This document shows, piece after piece, positions 1 through 9,787 of a stretch of DNA of 64,000 nucleotides (its first letter is position 1; each line of letters begins with the position of its first letter). The stretch comes from Doryteuthis pealeii (Eukaryota; Mollusca; Cephalopoda; Myopsida; Loliginidae), in assembly GCA_023376005.1 (NCBI GenBank), contig CM042157.1, positions 54,284,512 through 54,348,511 on the forward strand. Reading direction: 5' to 3'. A program made the position numbers and the translations under genes. Below the pieces are notes generated by a model that worked only from the letters and a program-made list of their open reading frames with translations, had not been told where the DNA came from and ran no database searches.

Positions 1-177
1 AAATGGACAAAAGGAATAACTCAAAACAAATAGATGTGGAGATATATTTTGTTCCGCGTTAAGCGGTACTTCTTCAGTCAGTTTATAAATAATAAACTGA
101 CTGAAGAAGTACCGCTTAATGCGGAACAAAATATATCTCCACATCTATTTGTTTTGAGTTATTCATTTTGTTCATTT
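1..177. repeat. Long near-perfect palindrome (foldback element, left edge open)
   Basis: Positions 1-86 pair with 92-177 around a 5-base loop; base n pairs with base 178-n. I find only three mismatches in the arms (near positions 6, 13 and 58). The pairing is still good at base 1, so the left arm may continue outside the window. The arms are not simple sequence and include an ACCGCTTAA core. No transposase frame is present; an open frame running across the palindrome and the AC repeat is an artefact of the symmetry. A MITE or foldback insertion is likely, but the class is unknown and no target-site duplication can be checked. This element is not in copies B or C. Confidence 0.85.
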
Positions 178-191
178 TCCTTTATTCTTAC

Positions 192-214
192 CACACATGC
201 ACACACACACACAA

Positions 215-245
<31 letters not shown>

Positions 246-246
246 A
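192..246. repeat. (AC)n(AT)n microsatellite
   Basis: An imperfect AC run is followed directly by an AT run, immediately right of the palindrome. Confidence 0.9.
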
Positions 247-1455
247 ACATTATTAAAAAAATGCCAATTTGTATCATTTTCTCTCCTTATACATTATGTG
301 TGTGTGTGTTAAAAAAAGATTCATATTAGCTAAATAAAAAAATCCTTAAAACTTAAGGAATCTTTTAATAATATTTTTGTATTAACGTAACAACCCAGAT
401 TTTGTAATGTATCATTTTTTCTGGGAAGATTAATATTTAAACAAAACAATATTCCCCTTATATCCACATAAAGTTGAATCAGTTGGAATAACAAAAACTT
501 ATCCTAATTTTAATGTACTTTTTGATTATAATTTATTACTAACAATATTTCCCTTTACACACAATGATAATATATTCATATCCATTAATTCATAGCTAAA
601 GAAACAGGCATAAACACAATTTCAAATGTTTTTCATTTTCTGCATTTTAAAGTTTTATAATGATTATTGTTCCTATTTACATTATCATGACAACCTCAGT
701 TGAAACATTTCATAATATTTTTTCTAAAGTTTGTCTAGAGTGAAATGTTATAATAAATGTATAAACACTTCACCAAATTGATTTTTACATTTTATTTCCA
801 TTCATTTAGGATAGAATAGACACACTGTCAACTGTGCTTGGTAAATATCAGTATCATGCCTATGTGATCATCATATAGCAGACTACATTATAATTGTGAG
901 AAAACATGTATTTTTTTAATATATAATACCAACATTTGTTTTCTTATTTTGTTAAACCATTTTGTAGGCTGATTAAAAGTAGCTATTTTTTTTTAATTTA
1001 AAAAAAAAATCATAATTCTTATAATTGTTTTAAAAAACATGACTCTATATTTTGAAATTAAATGCTATTAATGATAATAGAATGCTAAGAATTTTTTCAT
1101 TTGAAAATATTTTTCAGATGCAACATTTAACATCTGCATCCTGAAAATGATAGACAAAAATACTTCCCCTGAATGTCCTTTTTTTTTATATATATATTTA
1201 CACACCATTAAATTTATTTCCATTTTTTACTAATATATATAAGTTACACATGTATTCGAATATTTGTATCACTTCTATAAGATATGAGTTTATACTTTAT
1301 GTATTATACAAGAGAATTGGTTTGTATGTGTTTTTCAAAGATAATTAGATATTAAATATCGACTAGTAATAAGAAAAGATTCACAGATGCAAATTTCTAT
1401 GAGATTATTATTATTTTTTATAATAACTTAACATATTTATATGAATTTACTGTAG
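247..1455. other. AT-rich non-coding DNA, possible intron
   Basis: Very AT-rich with many T and A runs. I see no SINE, no convincing frame and no structured RNA. Its right edge ends in an AG acceptor before the exon-like frame at 1,456, so it could be the last intron of a gene entering from the left. Confidence 0.4.
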
Positions 1456-1590
1456 GAGTTTGTGATTGTAATGACACCTGATTTGAGTGATGCTGAGCAT
1501 GCTTTGTATTACCATGACAACAGATTTTCTCATCACTCAGTTTGTGCTCCCTTTGTAATGGAATATTCTGGTGATGAAAAAGTGTCATAG
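1456..1590 (+). CDS. Putative terminal coding exon, product unknown (partial)
   Basis: After a candidate splice acceptor (ACTGTAG, AG at 1,454-1,455) the frame GAG TTT GTG ATT GTA ATG stays open for 44 codons and ends at TAG (1,588-1,590). It reads EFVIVMTPDLSDAEHALYYH in its first 20 residues, then an acidic tail ending EKVS. The composition is mixed and not repeat-like (Asp/Glu, His, Tyr, Phe, two Met), unlike every other open frame in the window, and it lies in the single-copy, clean part of copy A. No strong donor follows, so it would be the last coding exon of a + strand gene whose earlier exons lie left of the window. A SINE begins about 15 bases after the stop. I do not recognise the family. 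A chance frame remains possible. Confidence 0.4.
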   Translation, partial: EFVIVMTPDLSDAEHALYYHDNRFSHHSVCAPFVMEYSGDEKVS

Positions 1591-1604
1591 ACAAAGGAGA
1601 GGTT

Positions 1605-1850
1605 CCTGATGTTTATTATCACAGGAGGAAATAGGGAGCCAAGTTCAAATCTTGGGAAAGACTGTTTGCATTTCAATTTGTACTAATGCCCTTGCAATAG
1701 ACATGAATCCATTTCTTCCCCCTCCAGCTATGTGTTAATAGTAGGCCAGACCAGGGTCTTTAGATTTGGTATAGTAACTGGTTAAAGAGAAGGAAAACTC
1801 TGAATGAAAATTGACCTTTGCCTGTGGCAGAGTTGGTATGTTGATATAAA
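1605..1850 (+). mobile_element. SINE-1 copy (tRNA-derived SINE)
   Basis: Shows the same block order as other members: a tRNA-like head with a B-box-like AAGTTCAAATCTTGG, a body with ACTAATGCCCTTG and CTCCAGCTATG, then GGAAAACTCTGAAT, and a tail TTGACCTTTGCCTGTGGCAGAG. The head is degenerate. Orientation follows the tRNA-like head. Confidence 0.7.
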
Positions 1851-1924
1851 TTGTTTTACATATGTGGATTGGTTATATAATAATTTATAAATTATCATTT
1901 ATATTCCTTGTATGGGAACTGTGT

Positions 1925-2205
1925 GGTGTAATTGTTATTGTCATTGGAAATAGACTCAGTGACCAGGGTTCAAATCCTGGATAATGCTGTTTGCATTCCA
2001 CATAGTACTAATACCTTTGAGAAATGTGTAACTCCAACTATTCTTCCTCCAGCTATGGGTAAATAGTAGGGCAGACTGAGCTCTTTAACCTTGGTAATGC
2101 AATCAGTCTAGGAGAATGAAAACTCTAAATTCAAACCTGTTAAACTCCACTTAAAAAAATTGACCATGTATCATATCCTACTCATACAGAGGGGGTTAGT
2201 ATTTT
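1925..2205 (+). mobile_element. SINE-1 copy with intact B box
   Basis: Starts near TGTAATTGTTATTGTCATTGG and carries GGGTTCAAATCCTGG, a good RNA polymerase III B box. The body (ACTAATACCTTTGAG, CTCCAGCTATGGG) and the tail (TTGACCATGTATCATATCC, then GAGGGGGTTAGTA) match the other copies. It follows the previous SINE by about 75 bases in the same orientation. The copy A/B similarity ends inside its tail (about 2,164) and the copy C similarity ends just right of it (2,240). Confidence 0.75.
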
Positions 2206-2850
2206 ATATATATATTCCTTATTTCTGTGGGTGCATGTGCTATAACTACATGCACATATCTACATATAAATAAACCCACAGGCCTATGCACACTGATATG
2301 CAATTTAACACCCCAACGTGAATAATCTTTTGACTGTATTTTTTTGATTTTTCAAAAACTAAAAAAGTACACTCTGCTAGATGATTACTGTGAAAATAGG
2401 CATGAAACCCAGAGGTTCATAGCTAAAATATTCCTTCTTTTCTTTTTTTAATTATCACTTCCATGCGTTATCGCACCCCCTCTCTCTACCTTTCCCCTAC
2501 TCTCACTCTTTCTTTCTTTCTTCTATTTTTCTGTGTAGCATGTCCTTTTTCTTACCTTTCTTTCCTTCTAATAAAAATGGAATGGTCAATTATTTAGCTG
2601 AGGTTACAGCACTTATAAGAAATAAGAATTCGGTGGATAAGTGACAACAGATAATCAGGATTTACATTTTGTATTTCATCTTAGACAATTTGGATGGTCT
2701 CATTTTTAACCAGAGTGTGTTGCAAGATGATAATGGTAGGAAGATTAAGGAACAAGAGTATTAATTTATATATGTTATTATTATGTTCCTTATATTAAGT
2801 TCTTGGTTTATGATATAAACCAAGGAGAAATAAAATTGCAATATTCTGAA
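2206..2850. repeat. Dispersed repeat segment with CT-rich stretch
   Basis: No gene. From about 2,430 to 2,770 the sequence also exists as a clearly diverged relative at 21,080-21,475, so it belongs to a dispersed repeat rather than only to the large duplication. Shared blocks include CTTTCCCCTACTCTC, TTTTTCTGTGTAGC, TTATTTTAGCT and AGGAACAAG. A 10-bp-arm hairpin CTTGGTTTAT/ATAAACCAAG lies at 2,803-2,825. Confidence 0.6.
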
Positions 2851-3070
2851 TGAAAATGCTGATTTTGATCTGGGTTCCAAATTCTGTTGAAACTCTCTAC
2901 ATTTTGGGACATGTATTGATCTGTGTTTACATTAGAATAGAGATCTGTGTTAACACCCAAAGAGGATATACAGTTATTGTGATGAATTTCACTTACCTGA
3001 AAAAAAGATCTCATGTATCTTTTTTTTGTGTGCATGTGGTCAAGTCTTTAATATTACCATCACTTATGAA

Positions 3071-3118
3071 TATGCAATAAGTTGTTATGTACATAAGAAC
3101 TAAACAACTTATTGCATT
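3071..3118. repeat. Hairpin, 14-bp arms
   Basis: TGCAATAAGTTGTT and AACAACTTATTGCA flank a loop of about 17 bases. It abuts the end of the foldback element at 3,120. Confidence 0.7.
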
Positions 3119-3119
3119 A

Positions 3120-3290
3120 TATGGATTATTCTGACTATTGTCCTCATCATCTTTATTGTTATTTACACAACTTTTTCGGCTGATGTGCCCTCTGGCCTTC
3201 TTCAGACATTTCTTGTCAGACTTGAGAGCCTTCTCAAACTTGGGAATACAAATTATCAAGGCTCATCTAAAAAAAATCAGAGAAATAGTA
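3120..3290 (-). mobile_element. Foldback family member, one terminus
   Basis: Carries the family terminus GGATTATTCTGACTATTGTC, then CTCATC, TTTATTGTTA, and a stem-loop module that reads on the minus strand as CTGAAGAAGGCC ... GCCGAAAAAGTTGTG. Its far flank (ATTATCAAGGCTCATCT) resembles the flank of the palindrome at 6,814 and of the element at 3,761-4,223. Copies lie at 42,100-42,260 (B) and 44,083-44,240 (C). Confidence 0.6.
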
Positions 3291-3760
3291 ATTTATTGTA
3301 TATTTCTAAGTGATAAAGACTCTAAAGCAACAAATGACAATCTTTAGTCAATGATTGTTGGAACAAAAATGAGCGAGACATTTAGTTGGATCTTTTGTAA
3401 AACTGAAGAAATGAACATTGTTGTTAAAAAAATCAGATTTTGTCATGAAGAAAGAAAACAAGTCCTATTTGAAGTTAGAAGACAAGGAAATTAATCCCTA
3501 GCATTGTTTGTTAAATGAAGGGTCTGGTACTGTTGATACACCCTTTATTATGGAAACTGTATGCCTGTCATACATTTACTGTCATGCAGTTGTATTACCT
3601 GTATGCTGATTTTAATCTGAGTCCTAAGTACTGTTGAAATACTCTTAATTTTATTTTATGTGTCGATTCATCATTGTATTTTTTTCCTCTTGTATTTGTA
3701 ATTGGGTGTATGGGTGAGATGTTAATATAATAACAGAAACTAAAATTGCAACACACTGAA

Positions 3761-4223
3761 GGATTTTTTTTTTGCTGTTGTCCTCAAGTTTATTGTTAAA
3801 TAGACAAAGTTTGAACCCTTTATTCAATTCATGAGGGTAAGCTATTCTCATTCTGTTAACCATAACCAGGGACAAGTGTTAAGCTATGTTATGTATTCTA
3901 TGTTAGTATCACCTGTAGTCAGGATTGAACCTGCAACTTACAGATGATTGTCACTTAGAACTGTATTAACTCAACCCCTATATCTATTGTCCAATTGGAT
4001 GATAATACAGAGATAATAACATAGAATACTTAACATAGCTTAACACTTAGACTTTTCATGGTTAGTGAAATGAGAACAGGATATCCTGGTGGATTGAATA
4101 AAGGGTTTGGTTCGAACTTCTGTGAAGGCTTCCAATTAAGACATTAAGGCTCCCGAGCCTGAGGACACATCATCTGAAACGTGTATATAACAATAAAGAT
4201 GAGGACAACAGTCCGAAAAATCC
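3761..4223. mobile_element. Two-ended foldback element enclosing a tRNA-like core
   Basis: Left and right ends are inverted copies of GGATTTTT-GCTGTTGTCCTCA. Pairing continues inward through a GAACCCTTTATTCAAT block (about 3,816 and 4,105) and a GTGTTAAGCTATGTTA block (3,877-3,907 and 4,017-4,050). The centre (about 3,915-4,000) reads on the minus strand as a tRNA-like segment with GCAGGTTCAATCCTGAC, a B-box match. The right arm holds an extra ~90-bp stem-loop module (GAGCCTGAGG ... CATCTGAAACGTG) that the left arm lacks. No transposase frame. Copies lie at 41,162-41,622 (B) and 44,725-45,179 (C). Confidence 0.6.
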
Positions 4224-4720
4224 AAATGATACACATTATCAAGCTTCATCTCAAAACTTTAGACAACTAGTAACCAGAAAGATAATGCCAAATTTCACAT
4301 GGGTGCAATATATACATTCTAGGTGGGTAGTAGATATGCTGATAAAATTCTTAAAGCTCTAAGCCATCTTGTGATGTAGTAATAATTGTATACCAATGCA
4401 CCATCTGTGTATACATTAAAGAGTAAAAGTCTGTGTTAATCCCAAGGAGGATATACAATGTATTAAAAGAGTATGAGTATTGTTGATACACCCCTTAGTT
4501 TGGAACCTGTGCATGTGTTGATCTGTATATTTACTGTCATCCAGCTGTATTACCTGTATGTTTATTCTCACTTGGCTTCATTATGTGACCAGGATTTGAA
4601 TATTGTTAATACAGCATTTGATTTTGAACCTGTGTACATATCCTCAATGTATGTAACCATTTACCGTAATTGAACTATATTACCTGTACATTTAATCTTG
4701 AGTAAATTGAAACACATATT

Positions 4721-5540
4721 CAGGAAGTTGCAATTTTATTATCCATTAGCGTAAATTAAGTCAGATTGTTACAAATACAACAATCAACAGTAAGACTATT
4801 ACCAACACTAGGTTACCTTTGAATTTTCTTTTTCTTCTTCTTTTCTCTTGATAAATTTTTAAATATTCTCTACCATTACTCTTGAAGCCCTGCTAATTGT
4901 TAAGATCATCATTATTTGAATTTCTTCACTGAAAAATCTCTTTGAGATAATCGTTAATATTACTTGCAGTTTGAACCTTTAAGATACTTATGTGGCATAA
5001 TCAAAGTTTCTGCCTGGGAATGAAGGTCTAATATTGTTTGAAAGGTGAACACCATTATTTGATATCCATAGCACATTCCTCTACCTGGACTTAAAGATAT
5101 TGATGGGGATGCTTTATGTGATAAATGGTATTGATACCTTGGTCGTCTGCAGACTCCATTTATTGATTATGCAACTGTACATAGACTAGTTTTATTGGTA
5201 CCTTGCCTGTCTGAAGCTGGTTGTATTGATTTTTCGAGCATATGTAGACGTCCATTGATTTTTTTCGGCTATATGTAAACTAGCAAGTTGTATTGGTACC
5301 TTGGCTACACAAGCACATTGATGATGTCTACAGTGGTCATACAAAATATACAAACACTACAACATGCATTGTACATTTAATTAACTTAATATCATTAGGA
5401 TTTTTAGCTTTGTCAAATTTAATTCAAATGTTTTCTTGGCTAAACCCATGAACTTTTCAGATATAGTTGATATCTATTACCTTTCCTTTCTTTTTTCTTT
5501 TTTTTTTTTAAGAGATGGAAAATTTATTTGAATTTTTAAA
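4721..5540. other. AT-rich non-coding, short local repeats
   Basis: No gene seen. TTGGTACCTTG (or TTGATACCTTG) recurs near 5,132, 5,195 and 5,298, each followed by a related segment, suggesting an old short tandem duplication. Confidence 0.4.
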
Positions 5541-5543
5541 TAC

Positions 5544-5715
5544 AAGTTCTGTTCAATAAGTATTGAGACTGAGGCTTTATTTACCAAAAAAGAAATTCAT
5601 AATTAATGAAATGTTAATTTTGTTTAAAATACTCTCTTTGGCATTTAGCACACTCATTCCAGTGAATTTTCTATTGGCTGAAGCACCTCTTTGATGCAGT
5701 GTGAAGCTGTACTAT
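5544..5715 (-). mobile_element. Decayed mariner-type 3' end
   Basis: Read on the minus strand, the segment ends in TCTCAATACTTATTGAACAG, a mariner-like terminal repeat. Just inside it a short frame HWNECAKCQREYFKQ matches the conserved W..C....YF ending of mariner transposases. Only the last ~170 bases remain. The same segment is at 39,690-39,860 (B) and 46,483-46,630 (C). Confidence 0.6.
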
Positions 5716-5734
5716 CATTTCATATACATATAAT

Positions 5735-5905
5735 GTATGTTCAAAAAGTATTGAGACTGAATCTTTATTACACCAAGAGAGGAATTAACAATGAATGAAA
5801 CATTTTCTTCAAAATAATTCCATTGGCATTCAACATTGTTATTCTAGTTTTCTATTGTTCAAATCATCCTGGAATTTCTCCTTTGATATTCTATGAATCT
5901 GAGTT
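5735..5905 (-). mobile_element. Second decayed mariner-type 3' end
   Basis: Same layout and orientation as the element just left of it. The terminal repeat is TCTCAATACTTTTTGAACAT on the minus strand, and the transposase tail is more decayed (AATGCCAATGGAATTATTTTG). Two 3' ends sit head to tail with no 5' ends. Copies lie at about 39,520-39,670 (B) and 46,680-46,830 (C). Confidence 0.5.
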
Positions 5906-6813
5906 GTATTTCTTTTGATTTCCTACGTTTTATTAAATGTTACTATTGAGATGAATTTACAGTTTAGGAAAGAAGGGAAAAAAAGTTGCAGGGAGTTAAA
6001 CTGTTTGATGAGTATGGAGGTTGCAGCACTTGCATAACCCTATGTTTCACCTTTAAAAAGATTTGAGGCTGGATTCATAATTCTTTTTTCAAATTGGTAC
6101 TGACTCTTATAGACTTTATCTAGATGTGTAGACATCATAGAATTTACTTTACTATGAACATGTCTTCATTTAAATTATAAATGATAAAATTTAAAACTTG
6201 AGTTTACGATGCTGTTTGAATGCTCCTTGTATTAAAGAAATAAATTTATTACAAATTCTTTTTCTGCTCTAATCAACAAAATTTGTTACATCTGCATTTT
6301 GATTTTATATATTTTTCAATGAAGTTTCTTGTGAGCTGTTAATGAAATGTGAATCTTATAGCTCTCTCTTTGATTCACCATCTTACATTTGAAAATAAGA
6401 GATATCTTTAAAAATATATTTGCAAATTGATGGTAAAAGGATTCAAAAATGCATTTTCTAATTTTCTAAAACTATATTCTTGATTTTATGATATGAATTT
6501 AGTTGTTAATATCTGGTTTTGAGTTGTAATCAAGGGAGTGAAAGAAAAAAAAAGATTGATTGTTTTCATTCTATACAGGAAAGATTAAATTGTAGGATAT
6601 TAAAATATGACTTTCAAATGAATTGCAAAAGCTAGATTCATTTTAATAATATCCTACGATTTGATATCTCTCTTTAGTTTTAGGACCTTTAACTCCAGAT
6701 TTTGAAATTCATTTAAAAATCACTATTTTAACAATATCCTTTCAAGCTTTTAATCTTGTATAAAGATAATTTTGCCTTTTCTCTGAATTTTTGAGATGAC
6801 GTTTGATAATTAG
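5906..6813. other. AT-rich non-coding, one hairpin
   Basis: No gene. Around 6,588-6,655, GTAGGATATTAAAAT and ATTTTAATAATATCCTAC form an imperfect hairpin. Confidence 0.5.
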
Positions 6814-6881
6814 TATTATTTGGATTATTCGGACTATTGACAATGAAGATGAGGACAATAGTCCGAATAATCCAAATAATA
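6814..6881. mobile_element. Compact 68-bp palindrome made of two foldback termini
   Basis: TATTTGGATTATTCGGACTA and its inverse flank a short centre with GAAGATGAGGA. These are the same termini as the larger foldback elements at 3,120 and 3,761, brought back to back with almost no internal DNA. Copies lie at 38,533-38,597 (B, one arm damaged) and 47,760-47,832 (C, with small insertions). Confidence 0.75.
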
Positions 6882-7094
6882 ATAATTTTGCTTTATATCA
6901 TTTTATTTGAAGAATCTTGTAACTGTTAATTTGATTTGAGATCTTGAATAAAGTCTTTTTTGGTAGAATATTAAAAGATCTTTAAAAATATGCGTTACAA
7001 ATTAAAGAAAATTGAACCAAAATTTACTTTAGTCACCTTTCTGCTTAACTATTGAGTTGATAAGATTCCAAGTATTTTATATAGCATCTAACTC

Positions 7095-7330
7095 TGTAAA
7101 TTATTTGTATCAATAATAGTTGCTTGAAGCTATAATCATTTTCTAAGGATTATTATTAGTTAGTTGAAATCAACTATTCGTATTTGATAGACCCATGAGA
7201 GTGAAAAAACAACCAAATAGAGTTGACAAAGATTCTTTCAAAAAGTATAAAGTAAGCAAAAAAGAGAAGCATCTCATTAATAGAAGATAGTCTCCAAATT
7301 ATTTTCATATATAATGCGTGAAATTTTGAT
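7095..7330 (+). repeat. Dispersed repeat R2
   Basis: Has TTGCTTGAAGCTATAATCA, ATTAGTTAGTTGAAATCAA, GACCCATGAGAG and AAAAAGTATAAAG. Relatives are at 12,195-12,300 (inverted, first part only), 13,635-13,890 and 15,510-15,815. The 13.6-kb member ends in (AATC)n, which suggests a retroposed element. Copies in B and C are collinear. Confidence 0.55.
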
Positions 7331-7830
7331 TATATTTTAATGTCAGGCTTTTTTGTGAAACTTTCAATTTTGGAAAAAAGGAACTTACAAGCTAGCATTA
7401 AAACATAAACTAAAATTTCAGCACATGCCAGACAGGCTTTCTTTAAAAAAAAATGATGTAAAGAGGTATTCTGTTTCTTGTATGTAATACAACATAGCAG
7501 GCATTTAAAAAGGTATTTTTAAGTCCAAAGTGATGTTATTTATATGAATTAATACTATATATGTATAAATGAAAATGTGGTGAACTTAAAAAAAAAAAAA
7601 AACAAGAAAAAACCCTAATATCTGTATCACTTATTCTCTAAATAATGGGTTACAGCATAGAGATATATACAATTTGAGTGCAGAATCAGAAAGAACATAC
7701 AATTTTACATAAGAATTCCAAGTTTTATCAAAATTGCCCCCAAAATAAAGAAATGTTGAAGAAATTACTGAATTTCTTGTTCTGAATTGGTCCATGATTT
7801 GTTATATTTTTTAGAAAAATTATGTAGAAG

Positions 7831-8275
7831 TCAATAGGAGAACATCACTTTATAGTTTGTCCATGCTTCTCCAGCAGTGCCCATCATGTCTTACTTGGAT
7901 GGTTTGTGAGATGGGAAGTAAGTGGCCATACAGCTTTGTTTTGTGGGCTCCTGCTTCCAGTATTTGTTCAAAACAGCATGCAGTGTAGTTCCCCTTTAGC
8001 TTTCTCTCTGAGCATTTTGTGAAAATCCAAGTGGTGCAGCTATACAGTAGTATTGATATGGCTACAGCTTAAAAGAATTCCCATTTAATTTTATTAGATG
8101 AAATTTCTATATAATCAACAATCCGTCAATAGCAGTCCATGCCTTTCCTATGTGTACATTGACATCATTTTCTGTAGATGTGATATTGTTTCCAATGTAC
8201 ATGAACTGATCTACTAATTAAAATTTGATTAAATTTCTTTCATATTACATAAGTATTCTTTGTGACTACACTACG
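7831..8275 (-). mobile_element. Non-LTR retrotransposon RT C-terminal fragment (decayed)
   Basis: On the minus strand the 5' half reads KLVDQFMYIGNNITSTENDV and then HIGKAWTAIDGL before a stop. After a frame change the 3' half reads TTWIFTKCSERKLKGNYT, KTKLYGHLLPISQTIQVRHD and GHCWRSMDKL, then a stop. These blocks match, in order, the C-terminal part of a widespread LINE reverse transcriptase (the LVDQFTYLG ... TKALEKKLDGNYTRM ... RHAGHCWRS type). No endonuclease or catalytic palm motif is present, so it is a 5'-truncated dead copy. I do not assign a clade. Copies: 37,185-37,616 (+) and 48,775-49,215 (-). Confidence 0.85.
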
Positions 8276-8744
8276 TCTGTATATAGGACCATTTATGGTA
8301 ATCCAATTAATCTTGTCTCAACCAAAATTCATACTTAAAAGTACTGTTTTATTTTCTCTCAATGAAATACACAGCATTCATTAATGAATTTGATTCTCGC
8401 TGGACACACTCGGCTAAATTGGCTGTTTCATGGATTAAACATTGAAAATTTGTCAAAAAATATGATAAATCATACAATGGGAATATGTTTATTGGCCAGG
8501 ATTTCACTAGAAGGAACCCATTTATGATCTTTATATAGCCCTAGGTTGGAAAAATATTTAATATTTATTAAACTTTTGACACAGATGTAAAAGAAATTTT
8601 ATCTGAAAGTAGAAAATGAAATTTTTATTATGCATATTTTCCAAATAACTGAATGAAATCACATTAAAGGTCCTTGTTTTATATATGAATAGCAGGTTTT
8701 ATACCTTAAATTTTATGGTATTCAAAAAATATTCTTGTGTTTTT

Positions 8745-9090
8745 TTTTATACCCCTAAAATAGGCTAGTTTAAAGTGTTACCTTAAAGTAGTAAAATCTA
8801 CAGGGTGGCCTATTGACTGTATCAGCCAAATGGCAATGAAGTTTATCTCTTTTTGTTAGCATTAGATCAGGGAGATTGTTTTGCTTAGGCAGAGTGCTAC
8901 ACCCAAATGCTTTTCTTATATTCTATTATATAGAAGATATTTTTGTATTTTTTTACTCCCCAAAATGAGAATTTTTGAGGGGTGTTACCTTAAAGTAGTA
9001 AAGTCTGCAGAGTGGTCTATTATCAGTACCAGTCAACCCCCTTTTTTTTTGAGAGTGCTAGATCTGGTAGATTGTTTTAATGAGGTGGAG
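8745..9090. repeat. Local ~210-bp duplication
   Basis: GTGTTACCTTAAAGTAGTAA recurs at about 8,777 and 8,982. It is followed in both by TCTRCAGRGTGG, then by GTGCTAGATC/GCATTAGATC and by GGTAGATTGTTTT/GGGAGATTGTTTT. The frame at 8,881-9,171 is a by-product. Copies are near 36,365-36,700 (B) and 49,730-50,090 (C). Confidence 0.65.
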
Positions 9091-9159
9091 AGCCACACTT
9101 ACTGTAAGCTCCTAGATTATTTACTGCACAGATCAGATTACCCAATCTGTGCTACTCAT

Positions 9160-9250
9160 GCACTGATTTAGTAAAGACCAATATCAAACTCAGAACCTTG
9201 TGATTCCTAGGTGAATGCTCTAATAACTCCGCTAATCAGAATTTGGTTAT
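9160..9250 (-). mobile_element. tRNA-like SINE head, minus strand
   Basis: The reverse complement reads GATTAGCGGAGTTATTAGAG, an A-box-like start, then GGTTCTGAGTTTGATATTGG, a B-box-like segment at tRNA spacing. The body may extend into the local duplication to the left. Weaker than SINE-1. Confidence 0.45.
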
Positions 9251-9785
9251 AAACTGTCAAATTTTACTGAATTAATTATAGAATATATTACTAAACCTTT
9301 CAGCCCCAAAAATCAAAACATTTCTAGAAACCATTGGGATATTTTACATGCACACATTTTACCATTAATCTTTTGATAAAACTATTGAAGTCAAAACATC
9401 ATAACTTTTCTATAAAAAATTGATAGAAACAAAATTTTAAAAACATATTTGCCCCAAAATTCAAGATTAAAAATATGCACATGTTCCTGTAACTCTAATT
9501 ACCAAGAATATGTAAGCAATACAAAATAATTAACTTTTGATCAGTATTTAAAAAAACAAAAAACAGTTGTTATTTTTCTGGCTTGTCAGTGTATTTGGTG
9601 TGTGGCCTTCTTTAGCACTATATCAAGATATGTGAAAAAGTTTGTTAAATAAGCAGTGGAGACATGTTACAAACTAAAATGTTAGGTCAGTCATTCAAAT
9701 AGGTGTGCATTGTTCTCTTATTTGTTGTGCAAGGAAAAAGGGATTTCATTCCTGTGCCCAGAATATTACATTATCGGGTGCAAAA
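9251..9785. other. AT-rich non-coding
   Basis: No gene, repeat or RNA recognised. Confidence 0.4.
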
Positions 9786-9787
9786 TT

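Larger units (their letters stand above)
2850..4720 (+). repeat. Cluster of degenerate ~120-bp units
   Basis: Related units occur at 2,853-2,978, 3,529-3,640, 4,478-4,598 and 4,599-4,720. Each has TGTTGAT/TGTTAAT with ACAC, a TTTGGAACCTGT-like block, a TTTACTGTCAT-like block and TATTACCTGTA. The last two are tandem with a spacing of 121 bases. The first three are separated by foldback elements that seem to have inserted between units. No coding potential. Confidence 0.6.

Noticed and set aside
34..246. 70-codon frame at the left end
   Set aside because: Arises from the palindrome and the AC/AT microsatellite.
3346..3490. Short frame (+) MSETFSWIFCKTEEMNIVVK... after a possible AG near 3,345
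   Set aside because: Composition is plausible, but it lies in a repeat-dense region, is AT-rich like its surroundings, has no good splice context and is broken in B and C. Kept only as a weak possibility.
8881..9171. 96-codon frame (+)
   Set aside because: Lies in the local duplication and the tRNA-like SINE segment; not preserved in C.
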